Positions 34,484-45,377 of a stretch of 64,000 nt of DNA are shown here, piece by piece. The notes under the pieces were generated by a model that was not told the DNA's origin, did no database searches, and saw only the letters and a program-made list of their open reading frames with translations. Source of the DNA: Dactylorhiza incarnata (Eukaryota > Streptophyta > Magnoliopsida > Asparagales > Orchidaceae). Each line of letters opens with the position of its first letter. Positions within the stretch are counted from its first letter, which is position 1. A program made the translations under genes and the position numbers. The DNA lies in the NCBI GenBank assembly GCA_033032865.1, contig JAWHQI010000525.1, forward strand, positions 806,001-870,000, written 5' to 3'.

Positions 34484-35378
34484 CATTTCTTTAATTTCTG
34501 CAATTTACCGCTTTCATTTTAATTCCGTAGAGTGTGTGAGTTTTCAATTAGTGCGTCTTTTGTTTTTTAATATAATTGCTTTTTGCTAATTCCGCTAACC
34601 GCTCAATCGCTTAAAATCGCCGTAGTTATCATTATCGCTTTATAAAACTTTAAAAAATTCTAAGCAAAACTACTTTCTAAATTAACATTTTCGTGCTTTC
34701 TCGCTTTTTATCGCAATTATCGTTAAACGCACGCCAACCTTAATTTTCGTCATTAGTTTTTCTACAAAGCAATAAAAATCAATTCAAATCTCTTTTCAAT
34801 AAAATAATAGCGCGTTCCTAAGAAGTAGAAATAATCGATACGACCTTGGAAAAATATGACCTTGATATTTCAAAAGAAATATCCTATACTACTATCGATA
34901 AGGTCCACTTGCCTTTATTGATTTTAGTCCGGATAATTATATAAACCCAAAAGCTTTCTCTCAAAAGCCAATTAAAACTCTTATAAAAACACTTAGAAAA
35001 TTTGTTGCAACAAACCTTTGGTTGTTGCAACTAGCTCAAGGTAAAAGAGGTTTTAAAAAAGGGAAACTATCATTTACAAAATTGTTGCAACAACTCACAA
35101 ATTGTTGCAACAACATAACATATTCAAAAAGCTTTCAACTTTCATTTCAACATAAGCCTTTCAAACCATTTCTACTTAGCTTTTGGCGACGCGGCCAAAG
35201 AGTAATCGTCGATATTTCGAAAGAGGAAAAGGCCGTTACTTCTATCTTTCGATAGGATAACGGGTAATTCCTCGAAGTAGAATTACTCGCGGGACTCTTC
35301 GAAAACGTCCGCCTAAGGTTAAAGTCTAAAGAAAGAAAGAGCTTTTCTAAAAAGTTAAATTTCAGCGTATCAAGTTTT

Positions 35379-35396
35379 TGGCGCCGTTGCCGGGGA
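35379..35396 (+). promoter_or_regulatory. Primer binding site for tRNA-Asp, copy 2
   Basis: Identical 18-nt site after LTR 2. Confidence 0.88.
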
Positions 35397-35912
35397 CTTG
35401 TGTCGTTATTTTGAAATAGGAAACGCTATTAATTTTATCTTATATTTCACCTCTCTATCAATTATATATTTTACTTTTATCTTAAAAACAAAAAAATTAA
35501 TTAAGAAAAAAAAACCTATCTAAGAAAAAGGAAAATCCTAAATCTTCAAAAAAAATATTGATATATCTCTTTTCTTTTCTTTTTTACTTTCCCTCTTATA
35601 AACACATATTTGCAAAGTTTAAAACCTTTTGCAATTATAAACCTTTTGTATATATATTTACAAACATACATATATATGTTCACATAAAACCAAACAAAAC
35701 AAAACCTTAAAAATTACCCAACAAAAATATATATATAGCGATATTTTCTACTTACGAAAAGAAAATCAAAAAAATATATTTTCCCCTCTTTCTTTCTTTC
35801 CTTCTTTTTCTTCCTTGTAAAAATATTTCCAAAACAAAAACATCAAAAAAATCTATAAAAAGAAAACTCTTTCTTCCAAAAAAATAAGCGGGGTGGGTGA
35901 TGCTCGATCTTC

Positions 35913-36125
35913 CTATATAATTCACGTCTTCGTCTTTTTCCGGGGAAACTAAAATCCGGTTGGTCCGGCCCCTTTCAAGTGAAAGAGGTTTGGCCATACG
36001 GGACCGTCCTTATAACCCACCCAGAAAAAGGCGACTTAAAAGTTAACGGTCACCGACTAAAACTCTACCACGCGGGGGATCAACTGGGAGGGAAGCTAAA
36101 TTCCATACCCCTCCCCCACCTCTAA
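35913..36125 (+). pseudogene. Fossil integrase C-terminus in internal region 2
   Basis: Same 70 codons and stop (36123-36125) as in internal region 1. The reading frame is unbroken in both copies. Confidence 0.8.
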
Positions 36126-37534
36126 TACTAAACATTGAGGACAATATATGATCACACATATACTTTTAACTTCCTTTCATACGTATACTATTTTTCGCTC
36201 TTTTGTACATTTGGAAAAATCAAAACAAAACACAAGTTTTCGCTCCTCCTAACTAAACTAAACATTGAGGACAATGTTGACTTTTAAGTATGAGGGTGTT
36301 TTTCCTCTTTTGTAATTATTTTTGTCCTTTTTTTATATATATAGAAAAGACCCAAAAAAAATTTAAAAAAATTTGTTACAACATAACAAAATTTGTTGCA
36401 ACAAATTTGTCCCTCTACTTTTATTTTTCTTTTTGTAAAATTTTAATATGTAAATATGTAACAAAATCAAAAATCCAAAAAAAACTATGAATTAACTTAG
36501 AAAAAACACCAAAAAATATATTATAAATGTTTTATTTTCTTTTTGTGTCTTTGTTTGTAAATAATTATCCATATTTGAAAATAAATCAAAATCACAAAAA
36601 AAATTATGATGAAAAATTTCTTAGAAAAAACCAAAAATATTTTTGTATGTATTTTTACTTTTTTTAATTTTCTTCTTACTTTGTTTCTTTTCTTTTTTAT
36701 TAAGTATTTATATATGTATTTTGTTATAAAAAATAAATCAAAATCCAAAAAAATTGATGAAAAAGTTACTTAAAAATATGTTATAACAAAATCCATACAA
36801 TTGTCATAACACCCAAAAAAAAAATTTATATATGTTTTTATTTTCCTTTCTTTTTTACATTTCCTTTGTTTTTAGTATTAATGTACATAATTTTAAAAAA
36901 ATATATATGTATATTTTGAAAAAAAACATTAGAAAAAACCAAAAAATGTTTTTGTATGTATCTTTTATGTTCTTAACTTTTGTTCTTCTTTTCTTTTTAT
37001 TAAGTGTTTATGTATTTTGTTATTAAGAAAATCAAAAAATCCCCAAAAAAAATATATATCATATCTTAAAAACTCCAAAAAAATACATTTGAAAAACTTA
37101 TCAAAAAACTCCAAAAATAGAATAAAAACCCCTACTTAGCTTTTTGTTATTTTCAAGGCTAGGTAGATTTTATCTTTAAGCGTTTTAACTATTTTTGATT
37201 TGCTAAAACAATTTTATTTATTTCATAGTTTGAAAAATTTAAATCGAGGAATTTTCAATAGTAAAGAAAATCTTGCAATCTTAATTTAATTTGAGAACAG
37301 AATTTTTAGCACTACCTCGGGTTTACCCTAAATAGATTCCTTTTTGTATTATATTGGCAAACCATCTTTAGATTCAATTATTCTAACTCTAAACTTGTGA
37401 AACTTTAGAAAATTTTTTAATCTACTAAACTTGCTCTCAAAAATCTTTTTTATTAATCTAGAATTTCTCTTGAAACCCCCCTTATAAACACCCCTTAGCT
37501 TGGCATAAAAATAATAAAAGTAGGAGTTTTAAAA

Positions 37535-37740
37535 GAAATCCTGTGTCAATGGGAATAAAAAGATTCTGTAAACACAGGCACCCAATATTGTTAAAAGAAA
37601 TCCCGTGTCAATGGGAATAAAAAAATAAAATTCCGTAAACACGGGCATTGGGTTAAGTTTAGAAAAGATTTCAATTCTCCTGCGTAAACCAACGCTGGGA
37701 ATCAAAGCAAAACCACCAAAGAGGTGGGGTGAGAGGATAA
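37535..37740 (+). ncRNA. Putative structured RNA domain, internal region 2
   Basis: Two tandem hairpins of related sequence: CCTGTGT (37540-37546) with ACACAGG (37572-37578), and CCCGTGT (37602-37608) with ACACGGG (37639-37645). The T-A pair in the first is C-G in the second. ACCCAAT (37580-37586) pairs with ATTGGGT (37647-37653) and encloses the second hairpin. Further right are a GCG..CGC stem-loop and CCACC-AAAGA-GGTGG. It would be a cis-acting RNA signal; the function is inferred only. Confidence 0.45.
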
Positions 37741-38810
37741 AGTCCATCACCCATAAATCCAAGCACTCTTCTTTTTGCCAAGGCTACCTTTTTTCCCCTA
37801 CCCCTTAGCCAATAAAATTGTACCTAGATTTTAATTTAAAAAAGTTTGGGAGAGCATAATTAGTAGGCTTTATTTATTCTTAAAAACTTTCTTAAAAAAG
37901 GTTAAAGTTTTATATAGTTCTATTCTAATTAAAAGGTACCAAAGACTGCAATAATCGACGTTATTTAGCTAACTTTAGAAGTCTCGCTAAAAAATTTTCG
38001 CTCTTTTTAAATTACTTTCATAGTTTTGGACTTACCTCTTTAAATACCCTAAATTTATTTCGATCTTACTTTTGATTTAATAAAAACTTTAGTAAATTAG
38101 AAATTTTATTAAACGTCTTATAGGTATCCCTTACTTTTGCTCTGGAATAGCAAAAGCTTAAGTATGGGGGTGTTTGATGAATAACAAATTATGCATATTT
38201 TTAGTATCATTTCTAGCCTAATTTTGGGTAATTTTGTACATATTGCTTTTAAATCATTGAAATAATCACTTCTTTTTTTCTTTTGTAAAAATAAGTAATT
38301 ATATATATATATAAGAATAAAATTTTGAAATATTATTGTATAATAAATTTATTATAAATATAATAAATATATATAATATATAAAATATAAATAATATAGT
38401 TATATGTATGTAAATAATAAGTATAATAAATAATCATATATTTATATGTAAATATAAATGAAAAATAGTAATAATAATATAAATAATATAAAAATAATAT
38501 GCATGATAGATAAATAGGATGAAAAATATATATATATATAATAATATAGTAGTATTGTATATTAATAACATAATAATAATAATGAATAATAAATATATTA
38601 TAAATATAATAAAATACATATATGTATGATATATGTATATGTATAAATATATATGAATAGTATATAAAATGTAAATAATAATAGTAATATATATATATAA
38701 ATTAAATATAAACATATAAATAACTATGTAAATTAAATGAAAATAAAATTAAAAAATAAAAATATCTGTGTAACTATAATAAGTATAATTATTGCTCTTT
38801 GTATGTTGAA

Positions 38811-38883
38811 GGAGCCGCTTGGCTCATTGGTTCTGTCTTGGTTTGCCCCCGTTGTTGCCCCGGGTTCGATTCCTGGCTCAGTC
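38811..38883 (+). other. tRNA-like segment 1 in LTR 3
   Basis: A box 38820-38830 and B box 38863-38873 are kept. The sequence between them carries changes (GTTGTTGCC for GCTGCTGCC). Confidence 0.57.
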
Positions 38884-38991
38884 ATATTTAATTTGATTAA
38901 ACTACGGCCGCCCGTTTCCCCCCTTTTTGCATTTAATAAATTCTAACGCTAACATTATATATATAATATACCCCCCTTATATTCTAGATAA

Positions 38992-39066
38992 GCGCCCTTG
39001 CTCCAGTGGTCTTGGTCTGGCTAGCCTCTCTTGAGGTTGTGGGTTCGAAACCCAGCACTCCTTTTT
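38992..39066 (+). other. tRNA-like segment 2 in LTR 3
   Basis: B box 39042-39052 and T5 at 39062-39066. Confidence 0.55.
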
Positions 39067-39942
39067 ATTTCACGCGCCAGCTGTCCACCGCGCCAGCGCT
39101 GCTGCCCGCGCCCGCGCCCTGCTGCCCGTGCCCGCCCCTGCTGCTCGCACTTGCAGCCAGCTAGCCTTCTAGAAGCAGCCAAATGCTGCCCTGCCTCCAT
39201 GTGTCGCGCCAGCACACCCTCCAAAAGCTTCCTCCCAGCCCGCTAACCGTACCCCAGGCCAGCTGCCCCTCCAACCCGCCAGCTGCCCTTCCAGCTGCAG
39301 CTTTTCTCTTTTTTTTGCTAATGGCAGCCCCTTCTTTTGCCTATAAATAAGGGTGCTCCACCTCTTTAAAAAGGTTCATGTTTTAGAACCTAAATAAGGG
39401 TTGGTCTTGTGAGTATTTGAGTGTTTGTGAGAGCTTGTTTAGGTGTTTTTCTAAGCCCTTGTTTGGGCTCTTTCTCCTCCTATTTAAGCTTTTTTGTAAA
39501 AGTGGTAATCTCCTTTTTGGTATATATGAATATATGTTCTTCTTTGTTCTTATTGTGGTAACTTAGTTTTTGTTTTCTCTTTCTTTTATTTTTCTTTTTC
39601 CTTTTTTTTTCTTCTTTATGTAAGTGTGTGTGTGTGTAGGAGATTAAATTGTTTTTTGGTTTTGGTTTGTTGTTTTTATTTTCTTTTTCTTTTTTAGTAA
39701 GTGTGTGTGAGTGTATGAGAGTAAATTGTTTTTATTTTAGTTTCATTTTGTTATTAGTGTGTGTGAGTGTAGGAGAATAGATTTTATTTTCTTTTAACTT
39801 AGTTTCATTTATGTTGTGCGTGTGAGTGTATGAGTTAATTTTTGTTTTCTTTAACTTAGATTTCAATTAAAGTAAGTGTGTGTGTGTGTAGGTGGATAAA
39901 TTTTGCGCCTTTTTTGTAATTCAATAGCTTAGCTTTCATTTC

Positions 39943-40150
39943 CGTCACGCATTTATTTCCCGCTTATCCATTTGGATAGGACTCGTCACGCATTTATTTC
40001 CCGCTTATCCATTTGGATAGGACTCGTCATGCATTTATTTCCCGCCTATCCATTTGGATAGGACTCGTCACGCATTTATTTCCCGCCTATCCATTTGGAT
40101 AGGACTCGCTCACGCATTTATTTCCCCTCTACCTATTTGGGTAGGGATCG
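39943..40150 (+). repeat. Tandem hairpin array in LTR 3
   Basis: The same array. Its first two units carry CTTATCC for CCTATCC, a change just outside the core of the stem. Confidence 0.85.
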
Positions 40151-41044
40151 CATTTCTTTAATTTCTGCAATTTACCGATTTCATTTTAATTCCGTAGAGT
40201 GCGTGAGTTTTCAATTAGTGCGTCTTTTGTTTTTTAATATAATTGTTTTTTGCTAATTCCGCTAACCGCTCAATCGCTTAAAATCGCCGTAGTTATCATT
40301 ATCGCTTTATAAAACTCTAAAAAATTCTAAGCAAAACTACTTTCTAAATTAACGTTTTCGTGCTTTCTCGCTTTTTATCGCAATTATCGTTAAACGCACG
40401 CCAACCTTAATTTTCGTCATTAGTTTTTCTACAAAGCTATAAAAATCAATTCAAATCTCTTTTCGATAAAATAATAGCGCGTTCCTAAGAAGTAGAAATA
40501 ATCGATACGACCTTGGAAAAATACGACCTTGATATTTCAAAAGAAATATCCTATACTACTATCGATAAGGTCCACTTGCCTTTATTGATTTTAGTCTTGA
40601 TAATTATATAAACCCAAAAGCTTTCTCTCAAAAGCCAATTAAAACTCTTTTAAAAACACTTAGAAAATTTGTTGCAACAAACCTTTGGTTGTTGCAACTA
40701 GCTCAAGGTAAAAGAGGTTTTAAAAAAGGGAAACTATCATTTACAAAATTGTTGCAACAACTCACAAATTGTTGCAACAACATAACATATTCAAAAAGCT
40801 TTCAACTTTCATTTCAACATAAGCCTTTCAAACCATTTCTACTTAGCTTTTGGCGACGCGGCCAAAGAGTAATCGTCGATATTTCGAAAGAGGAAAAGGC
40901 CGTTACTTCTATCTTTTGATAGGATAACGGGTAATTCCTCGAAGTAGAATTACTCGCGGGACTCTTCGAAAACGTCTGCCTAAGGTTGAAGTATAAAGAA
41001 AGAAAGAGCTTTTCTAAAAAGTTAAATTTCAGCGTATCACTTCC

Positions 41045-42110
41045 TTGAGGTTGTTCTTTCCATAGAGTGCTGAGGTGACTGCTAAGGCATGGTGGGTTAG
41101 CTTTCCGCTCCAACGAGGGAGATCGGTTGAAACCCTCACGGTCTTCCCCTTTGCACCCCACTAGATAAGGGGTTTTCCCTTTATATCTTTCATTTTCTTC
41201 GAAAAGCCAACCAAGGGAAAGGGCACGGCAACGGTCCCAAGAGTCTTAGCGAACCCAGCAGTCTCGCGTTCTTCATCTCCAATTTTTCTTCTCTCCCTCT
41301 GGGTGAGCACCTCTTCAGCTGGTGCTATCCGGTCACCGGCGGGGATCGCGAAGGTCGCTGAAAAAGAAAGAGATAGAAAATTTTAAAATTTTATAGAAAG
41401 ATCGTGTGAAACCGTAGGGGAATTACTCACTTTCTTCTGGAGAAACCTCAGCGATCTCGGGTCAGATCGCTAGATAGTGGATAAGATCTAGCCGCTTGCC
41501 CACCAGAAAGGCTAGAATGTCCAGCTCCTCTTTTGAGGTCGCCTTATTTTTTCTAAAGACGTTTTCAGCTCGCGGTGAAGGTCGGCCCTTGAGACTACCG
41601 AGATCGCCTTCAAAGATAAGGAACCTTTCCGTCCAGAAAGGAACCTTGTTGGGAAGATTCAAAATTTTAACTCCTTCACATGAAAAATATATCAGTCCTT
41701 TAAATTTCTCTTCTTTTGACCTTCTTTTAGAACTTTTGCAGTGAAGGTCGCGCGGAAGAGCGCCATGGTGAATTTAATCTTTTTCGATCTCAAGTAGTTA
41801 ATGAAAACAATGATGAGACCGATGAATTTGGAGGCAACTGAGCGAGCACGAACCCGTAATATTCCATCACCTCGAGAATTTCCCAAGGGAGAGGGATTTT
41901 CAACCCATTATCGAAGTGATCAATGGGGATAACAAACTTATTATCTTCTCCGAAATTCAATCCTTCATCCTCTCTTGGCGGTCTCACAATGATTTGACTC
42001 TGAATCATGTGCTTCTCCAAGAAGTTCACATATTCATCTTTAGAAAGGTGGCATGGTTTGTGATCCACTCCCAAGAAAACTTCAGCTGAAGAAGCTCACG
42101 CGGAAGCCAT
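41045..42110 (-). pseudogene. Antisense unit 2 of B, N-terminal part
   Basis: The first ATG after a TATA box (42182-42190) is at 42108-42110. TGA is the fifth codon, then an open stretch gives CHLSKDEYVNFLEKHM and IPLPWEILEVMEYYGFVLAQLPPN. From memory, this resembles the plant 'putative gypsy type transposon' domain (PF04195). Shifts near 41835 and 41695 separate FIGLIIVFINYLRSKK and GVKILNLPNKVPFWTERF. A 73-bp intron (41358-41430, minus) has GTGAGT and TTTCTTTTTCAG borders and preserves frame between VSPEE and FAIPAGDRIAPAEE. TAG near 41160 is a later stop. It continues across the three-LTR element to 26168. Confidence 0.62.
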
Positions 42111-42181
42111 AACTAGAGTTCGCTGAGACCGGTGCTTTGGGAGCATTCAGAAAATATGGAATAAAAATTCTAAAGGTCGGC

Positions 42182-42190
42182 TATTTATAG
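42182..42190 (-). promoter_or_regulatory. TATA box of antisense unit 2
   Basis: TATAAATAG on the minus strand, 72 bp before the ATG at 42110 and far from any LTR of this element. Confidence 0.6.
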
Positions 42191-42474
42191 AAAGCAAGGA
42201 ATATTTCCATAAAGATTACTTCTCTCGAGACCGCCCAGTAAAACTGCACAGACCGCCAAACCTGCATAAGAATTGAGAAATGACACAGATATATTCTGTC
42301 TCAATAATTGGAGACTGCAGCATCTCAGGCAGCATGGTATAATAAGCAGCACACAATTATAAAAATCATCACAGCACTACAGAGATCGCAGAACAACAAA
42401 AATTATACATATTACAAAATTAAAATTGTCAAGGAATGAGTATTTCAAGATCGCGTGAAATTAATAATTAAAGT

Positions 42475-44640
42475 TCATTTCTTAGAAGGTCGCTTCCTTC
42501 CTACATAAGCTGCGATGTCTTGCATTTCGTTAACCGCGGTCAGGACAGACGCTAGGTTTTGATTAGCTAACATTGCAGTTCGATGAATCTTTGACATCTC
42601 CCTGTACACTTGCTCCATGGGGATAACCACAATCTCTGCAGTCGGTCTCTCTTCTGGATGATCGCCAGAAGTCCTGGACCTCATCGCCATTTTTGCAGGA
42701 CCGCCCCTTAATATCGCGACCTCAGCAGATAGAGCGGCAGCTTTCCCCTTATAGTACTCTGCATCTTTTTCCGCTTTCCGAAGTGCTCGAGCGAGCTCTG
42801 CATTCTTCAGATCGCACTCCTCGCGAACTCGTCTGTCGTTGATGCGCATTTTCTCTTCGAGAACGCGGATATGATTGTCCCGGTCACGGAGTTGATCATT
42901 TTGAACCCGCTCCCGAATCAGCATGGAGTGAACATCCTCAGACATTGGATTTAGAATGTTAGAAAGCTGAGGAGGGATCACGATCTTTTGCGGGGAAAGT
43001 TCTCCTTCTTCAAAAACTTCCACGACATCATTATCTGCGGTCAAAAGAATTTGATGTTTAGCTCAACTGCAGATAGTTCAGAAATAGAAGAGTCTGTGTA
43101 AAAAGAGTACTTGGAAAGAAATCAAGACCGCAATTACGTAAGGTATCTTCAATATCTTTTATGGTCGCAGGTTCTGCGGTCAGCAAAAGGCGGTCTGATC
43201 CCTTTAAGTGATCGAGGTCCATTCTTTCCAACTCCCTCTTCTGCGACCTCTCTCCCTCTTTTCTTCTCCTCTTAAACTGTTCATTGTTAACAAGGATGTC
43301 GTCTGTTTCAATGATGACGATCCCACATTTTCTTTTTGGAGATCTAGGATGAACAGCTGGCAACGGAAAGAATTCGAGCGGTCTCGAAATCATTGCCTTA
43401 CCAGTTCGCAGGGAAGAGACCGCCTTAGCATGATCTGCTACCGCTTTGTTTATTTTTTCTTCTTGAGAAGCAGAGGTTTTCAACAGACCGCTAGAGAGCG
43501 CGGCCTTCTCCTTCTCGATCTGCCGATCCAGCTTGTTCTCCTTTTCCCCGGAAACTTTCTTGTTCTTCTTCTTTTTCTCTGCGATAAGCAGAGCTGCTTT
43601 TTTCTCCTCCTTTTTCTTCTCTGTAGTGAGCAAAGCAGTTTGTTTTTCTTCTTTTTCTTTCTTCTCCTTCTCCTCTTTTTCTTTCTTTTCATCGACAGTT
43701 CGCGCTGCCTCCTCTTTTCTGTCTTCTCCTTCTCCTCTTTTTCTTTCTTTTCAGCGGCATTTCGCGCTGCCTCCTCTTTTTCTTCCTTCTCCTTCTCCTC
43801 TTTTTCTTTATTCTCTTTCTCTTCCTCTCCTTCTTCTCAGCCTCTTCTCTTAGCCTGGCCGCTTCTTTAGTAGTCTCCTCCTCCCTATCAGCGTTCTCTT
43901 TTTCTGTGGCAGTCGCCCAGAGATTGGCAGATTCAAAGGGATCGAGCACCTGCAATGATGAGCAAGATAAATCATTAGAAGAATCTCCATCAAGATAAGC
44001 GATCAATTCAGAATCCGCTTCTCTTGAAGAAGCTAAGATTGCAAAACGGAAAAAGAGACTGACCTTGCCACTTACCTTCCCAGGAGCATCCGCAGGATGT
44101 TGATGACAGCTGCTTTCATGAAGTGTGACTGCCTTAAAAGCGGTCACATCTTTAGTTTCTTCATTTTTCTTTTTCTTAGTAGACTGAGCTTGAAGAACTT
44201 GAGCCTTTTCTTTTTCTTGACTTTGCAGCTTCCTCAGAACCAGCGATCTTCGGTAAAATCTTCTCTGCCTCAACCTTCTTTTCTTGCATACTAGCCATAA
44301 TGGTTTCTTTTGAAACGATCTCACCAGACTGAACAGTGGCCTGACTAAGCACTTCCAAAGTTTTTTGGTAGTCAAAGGAAATGGAAAAGTCAGGAAGATT
44401 CAATACAGGACCTGAAGAGCTATTTGATAAATCAGCAACAGTAAAGACCGACAAAATCGAGCTTTCTGGCAAATTGGGCTGCTTTTTTGGAGAAATTTGA
44501 GCGGTCTCTTTTGATGTGCCCGCCTCGGCCTGATTTTGTGGAGCCTTCGTCACCTTCTTCCTCAAGCTGGTGGTCTCCTTTTTCTTTGGAGTGGTCGCTC
44601 CTGGCTCTCGATTGCCCAAATGAGACAATACCGTCACCAT
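42475..44640 (-). pseudogene. Antisense unit 1 of B, Lys/Glu-rich coiled-coil protein
   Basis: The ATG at 44640 lies about 95 bp after a TATA box. The N-terminal 150 codons are Ser/Lys/Pro-rich. The frame then shifts near 44200 (into KEKAQVLQAQSTKKKK) and runs through an Arg/Lys/Glu-rich helical stretch with two imperfect 70-bp repeats (43680-43830). Next comes ISRPLEFFPLPAVHPRSPKRK, and finally a clean 189-codon frame (43044-42475) with a heptad-rich coiled coil (residues about 40-115) and a basic end, GRKRPSKK. Possible introns are 43950-44075 (GTAAGT..CAG, 126 bp) and 43035-43110 (GTACTC..CAG, 76 bp), the latter joining two open blocks in frame. No known function is recognised. Confidence 0.58.
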
Positions 44641-44733
44641 CTCTGAGATCGCTTTTATCTAAGTTTTGGTGACCGCTCCAAGTTCAAGCTCGCCTTCCTT
44701 TCAGAGTATTATGCTTTCTAAAGCCGTGGGGCC

Positions 44734-44742
44734 ATATTTATA
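44734..44742 (-). promoter_or_regulatory. TATA box of antisense unit 1
   Basis: TATAAATAT on the minus strand, about 95 bp before the ATG at 44640 and just left of the 3' LTR of B. Confidence 0.6.
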
Positions 44743-44831
44743 GATCCTGGCGCATTCATGGCAGTCGCGGTCTAAGAGGGCAAAGTAAACATTCTGAAGT
44801 TCCAACGCAACTTGAAAATGTGTGGGGATCA

Positions 44832-45372
44832 TGTTTGTGCGGAGTTCCGCGACCTCTCTTCTCAAGTCAAGAGGAACCTTCCCAGCGGCCTCAAATATGT
44901 GAGACTACCCTGATCGCCATCTCCTCCATCATTATCTCCCAAGGCACAGGCGATCAAGCCCTCGTTAGACCGCCAGACCGCGCGGTCTATTCCTTTTTTC
45001 TCCTTTTTGTTATTAGCACGTCATTTCTCTACCCCAGTTCTCCTGTACCCCGGGCAGCCCATAATTTTTGGATCTGCCCATTTGGGCAGCCTCCGCGTCT
45101 ATAAATAGATGGGTAGGGGTACCTGAAAAAAACTTTTGATTCAAGCTTCAGGCTTACAACCTGTGTAAGCGATCTCAAATTCTGTCATTTTTCTACCTCA
45201 CCTCTTGGCTTGTTCTGAACCTCCTTTATAGCCTAACTGTGAGATCAATTGCATAAGTATTTCCTTGTGCTAATCTCTTCTCTGGCATTTTCGTCCTAAG
45301 TAACCGGCATTCCGCAGTTCCCTTTCTTTCTCATTTAGTGTGAGTTTTGGAGGTACATTTTTTGTACCAACA
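44832..45372 (+). repeat. 3' LTR of B
   Basis: 541 bp, TGTTTGTGC to GTACCAACA, with TATA box at 45100-45108. U3 has the perfect palindrome AGACCGCGCGGTCT (44975-44988). It is followed by ACCAA and then gag of A. Confidence 0.88.
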
Positions 45373-45377
45373 ACCAA

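Larger units (their letters stand above)
32491..35372 (+). repeat. LTR 2 of the three-LTR element
   Basis: Nearly identical to LTR 1 and in the same order of parts. The TATA box is altered to TATAATTA (33669-33676). It is preceded by AAGTATGGGGGTGTT, the polypurine tract of internal region 1, and followed by a second PBS. Confidence 0.9.
35373..38174 (+). other. Internal region 2 of the three-LTR element
   Basis: A near copy of internal region 1, with PBS at 35379-35396, integrase fossil at 35913-36125, first polypurine-like motif near 36286, structured segment 37535-37740 and PPT before 38175. Confidence 0.85.
26796..41039 (+). mobile_element. Non-autonomous LARD-type element with three LTRs and two internal regions
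   Basis: LTRs lie at 26796-29706, 32491-35372 and 38175-41039 (2,911, 2,882 and 2,865 bp), separated by internal regions of 2,784 and 2,802 bp. The whole block is bounded by one target duplication, CTTCC (26791-26795 and 41040-41044), so it occupies one insertion site. Each LTR begins TGATGAATAA or TGATAAATAA and ends GCGTATCA. There is no intact protein. Large LTRs, a noncoding internal region and a good PBS match the LARD class. A third LTR suggests LTR-LTR unequal exchange between copies. It interrupts antisense unit 2 of B. Confidence 0.92.
38175..41039 (+). repeat. LTR 3 of the three-LTR element
   Basis: Same order of parts, with an intact TATA box (39342-39349). It is followed directly by target duplicate CTTCC and not by a PBS, so it is the true right end. 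Confidence 0.9.
16685..45372 (+). mobile_element. Tat-clade element B, inserted in gag of A
   Basis: Both LTRs are 541 bp (16685-17225 and 44832-45372). The flanking target sites GCCAA (16680-16684) and ACCAA (45373-45377) differ by one base. Without its solo LTR and three-LTR insertions B is about 12.8 kb. It holds gag-pol (17287-24409), a 3' UTR with tandem repeats, and two antisense units before the 3' LTR. The LTR pair shows many differences by eye (of the order of 10%), so it is an old copy. It belongs to the same family as G1 and A. Confidence 0.88.

Noticed and set aside
43208..43870. 220-aa Phe/Ser/Leu-rich plus-strand ORF that looks like a membrane protein
   Set aside because: Complement of the Lys/Glu-rich repeats of antisense unit 1.
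14831..45372. Tandem A-B-C array of three elements sharing LTRs
   Set aside because: The gag of A resumes exactly at 45378 with a near-perfect target duplicate, so insertion of B in A explains it with fewer events.
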